From Parcubacteria group bacterium (GTDB taxonomy: Bacteria > Patescibacteriota > Minisyncoccia > Minisyncoccales > JAGUVE01), in assembly GCA_020063075.1 (NCBI GenBank), contig JAGUVE010000115.1:1-6250 (forward strand): 6,250 nucleotides of DNA, written 5' to 3'. Shown here piece after piece: positions 5,474-6,250 of this stretch. The notes beneath the pieces are model-generated. The model had not been told where the DNA came from and ran no database searches. It worked only from the letters and a program-made list of their open reading frames with translations. A program made the position numbers and the translations under genes. Every line of letters begins with the position of its first letter. Position 1 is the stretch's first letter.

Positions 5474-6250
5474 AAGTTCGGTCGAGAACAGTTCTCGACC
5501 ATTTTTTAAGCCGTTTAAATCCTTCCCGGATTTCTTCGGGAGAGCAGGCAAAAGAGAGTCGCAAATGGCCCTCGCCGCTTGGTCCAAAGGCAGCGCCAGG
5601 AATCGTAATGACTTTTGCTTCTCTTAAAATTTTCAAGGCAAGAGAAAAAGAATCATAATTAGAAATTTTGTATTTCGCCAAAATATAATAAGCGCCTTTT
5701 GGCTTTTGATATTCAAATAAATCCTTCAGTCGGTTCAGTTCTCTAAGCATTAAGTCGCGATTTTTTGCGAGCTTTTTGAGATATTCTTGGAACCACTTTT
5801 TTGATTGCTTTTTCTCGCGAAGAGCAGTAATGACCGCTTTCTGGGATATGGCCGGAGCGCAGATACTCAGGGCGTCATGGACTTTCAGCATCTGATCAAT
5901 AATTCCGGAATCGGCAAAGGCGAAGCCCACGCGGTAGCCGGTTAAAGCGAATTTCTTTGAAAAACTGGAGCACAAAATAACTCTGTCCCGAAGCCCAGGA
6001 ATTGAAGCCGGAGAAAAATGCCTTACTCCGTCATAAACAAGAAAATCGTATGTTTCATCGGCAATGATAATCAGGTCGCGCTTTTTAGCTATCCTTGATA
6101 TCCCTTCGAGCTCTTCTTTACTCAAAACTGCGCCTGTCGGATTGGAAGGATTTGAAAAAAGAATAACTTTTGTTTTTTTGGCTATTTTTCTCTCTAATTC
6201 CTTAATGTCCAATCGCCAGCCCTCTTTTTCAATCAGGGGAACGAATTTGG
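5463..6250 (-). CDS. Class I/II PLP-dependent aminotransferase (aspartate aminotransferase-like), C-terminal part
   Basis: This is a cytoplasmic fold-type I aminotransferase that moves amino groups between amino acids and 2-oxo acids. The window holds 261 complete codons of an expected 380-400; the 5' end lies beyond 6250. A TTG at 6212 is in frame but is an internal Leu, because KFVPLIEKEGWR before it is normal family sequence. Seen in the fragment: SNPSNPTGAV (32-41), DETYDFLVYDG (64-74), SSFSKKFALTGYRVG (95-109, with Lys98 as the PLP lysine and Arg105) and LRLSFACSPEEIREGF (229-244, with Arg230 expected to bind the substrate carboxylate). The tail after KRLKKW is prolonged by residues encoded by a perfect palindrome and ends in YEI. 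It overlaps the DegT gene by 11 bases. Substrate cannot be told from sequence; a role in amino-donor supply for the sugar pathway is only a guess from context. Confidence 0.9.
   Translation of the reverse strand, partial: KFVPLIEKEGWRLDIKELERKIAKKTKVILFSNPSNPTGAVLSKEELEGISRIAKKRDLIIIADETYDFLVYDGVRHFSPASIPGLRDRVILCSSFSKKFALTGYRVGFAFADSGIIDQMLKVHDALSICAPAISQKAVITALREKKQSKKWFQEYLKKLAKNRDLMLRELNRLKDLFEYQKPKGAYYILAKYKISNYDSFSLALKILREAKVITIPGAAFGPSGEGHLRLSFACSPEEIREGFKRLKKWSRTVLDRTYEI
5480..5500. repeat. Perfect palindromic hairpin at the aminotransferase/DegT junction
   Basis: Arms GGTCGAGAA (5480-5488) and TTCTCGACC (5492-5500) pair perfectly around CAG. On the minus strand it encodes the C-terminal W-S-R-T-V-L-D-R of the aminotransferase and ends six bases before the DegT ATG at 5473, where a Shine-Dalgarno would normally sit. 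It is 21 bases long, a multiple of three. On the plus strand it is followed by ATTTTTT, like a terminator, but there is no plus-strand gene to end. Confidence 0.85.

Noticed and set aside
5480..5507. Plus-strand intrinsic terminator (hairpin then ATTTTTT)
   Set aside because: No plus-strand gene or promoter leads into it, and on the minus strand the hairpin lies inside coding sequence; the T-run is the complement of Lys-rich codons.
5525..5540. CCCGG...CGGG hairpin near the aminotransferase 3' end
   Set aside because: It encodes the conserved SPEEIREGF segment of the family, so the pairing is explained by coding constraint.
5474..5587. N-terminal extension of the DegT frame to an upstream start at 5587
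   Set aside because: It lies wholly within aminotransferase coding sequence in another frame, does not resemble DegT N-termini, and the family begins just before the VPFVNPQKQY motif at the ATG at 5473.
6210..6212. TTG at 6212 as the start of the class I aminotransferase
   Set aside because: The frame stays open to the window edge and encodes KFVPLIEKEGWR, normal internal sequence for the family; the gene is truncated by the window.

Overview
The window is a compact, single-direction block of bacterial genes, all on the minus strand. It reads from right to left as: the end of a class I aminotransferase, a DegT/DnrJ/EryC1/StrS sugar aminotransferase, a membrane-bound CapD/WbpM/PglF-type nucleotide-sugar 4,6-dehydratase, a polytopic O-antigen ligase/polymerase-like protein with a TPR tail, a structured spacer, and the start of murB (UDP-N-acetylmuramate dehydrogenase). 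The DNA is A+T-rich (about 60% by eye). Genes are tightly packed, with two 11-base overlaps and one 34-base spacer. Small perfect hairpins and a seven-base G-rich tandem repeat lie in and between genes. This texture resembles Patescibacteria (Candidate Phyla Radiation, perhaps Parcubacteria-like), but that placement is an inference from style and not a marker-gene result.

Right part (2476-6250): the two aminotransferases and the dehydratase overlap and look like one operon. The dehydratase and DegT enzyme form the classic pair that turns a UDP-HexNAc into a 4-keto-6-deoxy and then an amino-deoxy sugar nucleotide, as PglF/PglE do for bacillosamine. No acetyltransferase, glycosyltransferase or flippase is visible, so the pathway must continue outside the window.

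Middle (393-2441): the Wzy/WaaL-like protein would act on the lipid-linked product at the outer face of the membrane, either polymerising it or transferring it to an acceptor. Its TPR region follows the last membrane helix.

Left part (1-392): about 160 bases with no gene between the ligase stop and murB hold a nested inverted repeat, a plausible sigma70-type promoter and a strong GC-rich hairpin ending in a T-rich tract. The murB reading frame then opens inside a heptamer repeat, so its first 20 or so residues appear to be repeat-derived.

The protein-coding content is a recognisable surface-glycan and cell-wall locus. I see no sign of a new defence system, CRISPR array, transposase or RNA gene. 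The most unusual material is the repeat and hairpin population: a repeat that supplies murB's start codon, two perfect palindromes inside coding sequence that share a GAGAA-N3-TTCTC core, and a GGGYCGGGRGA module that recurs at gene starts.
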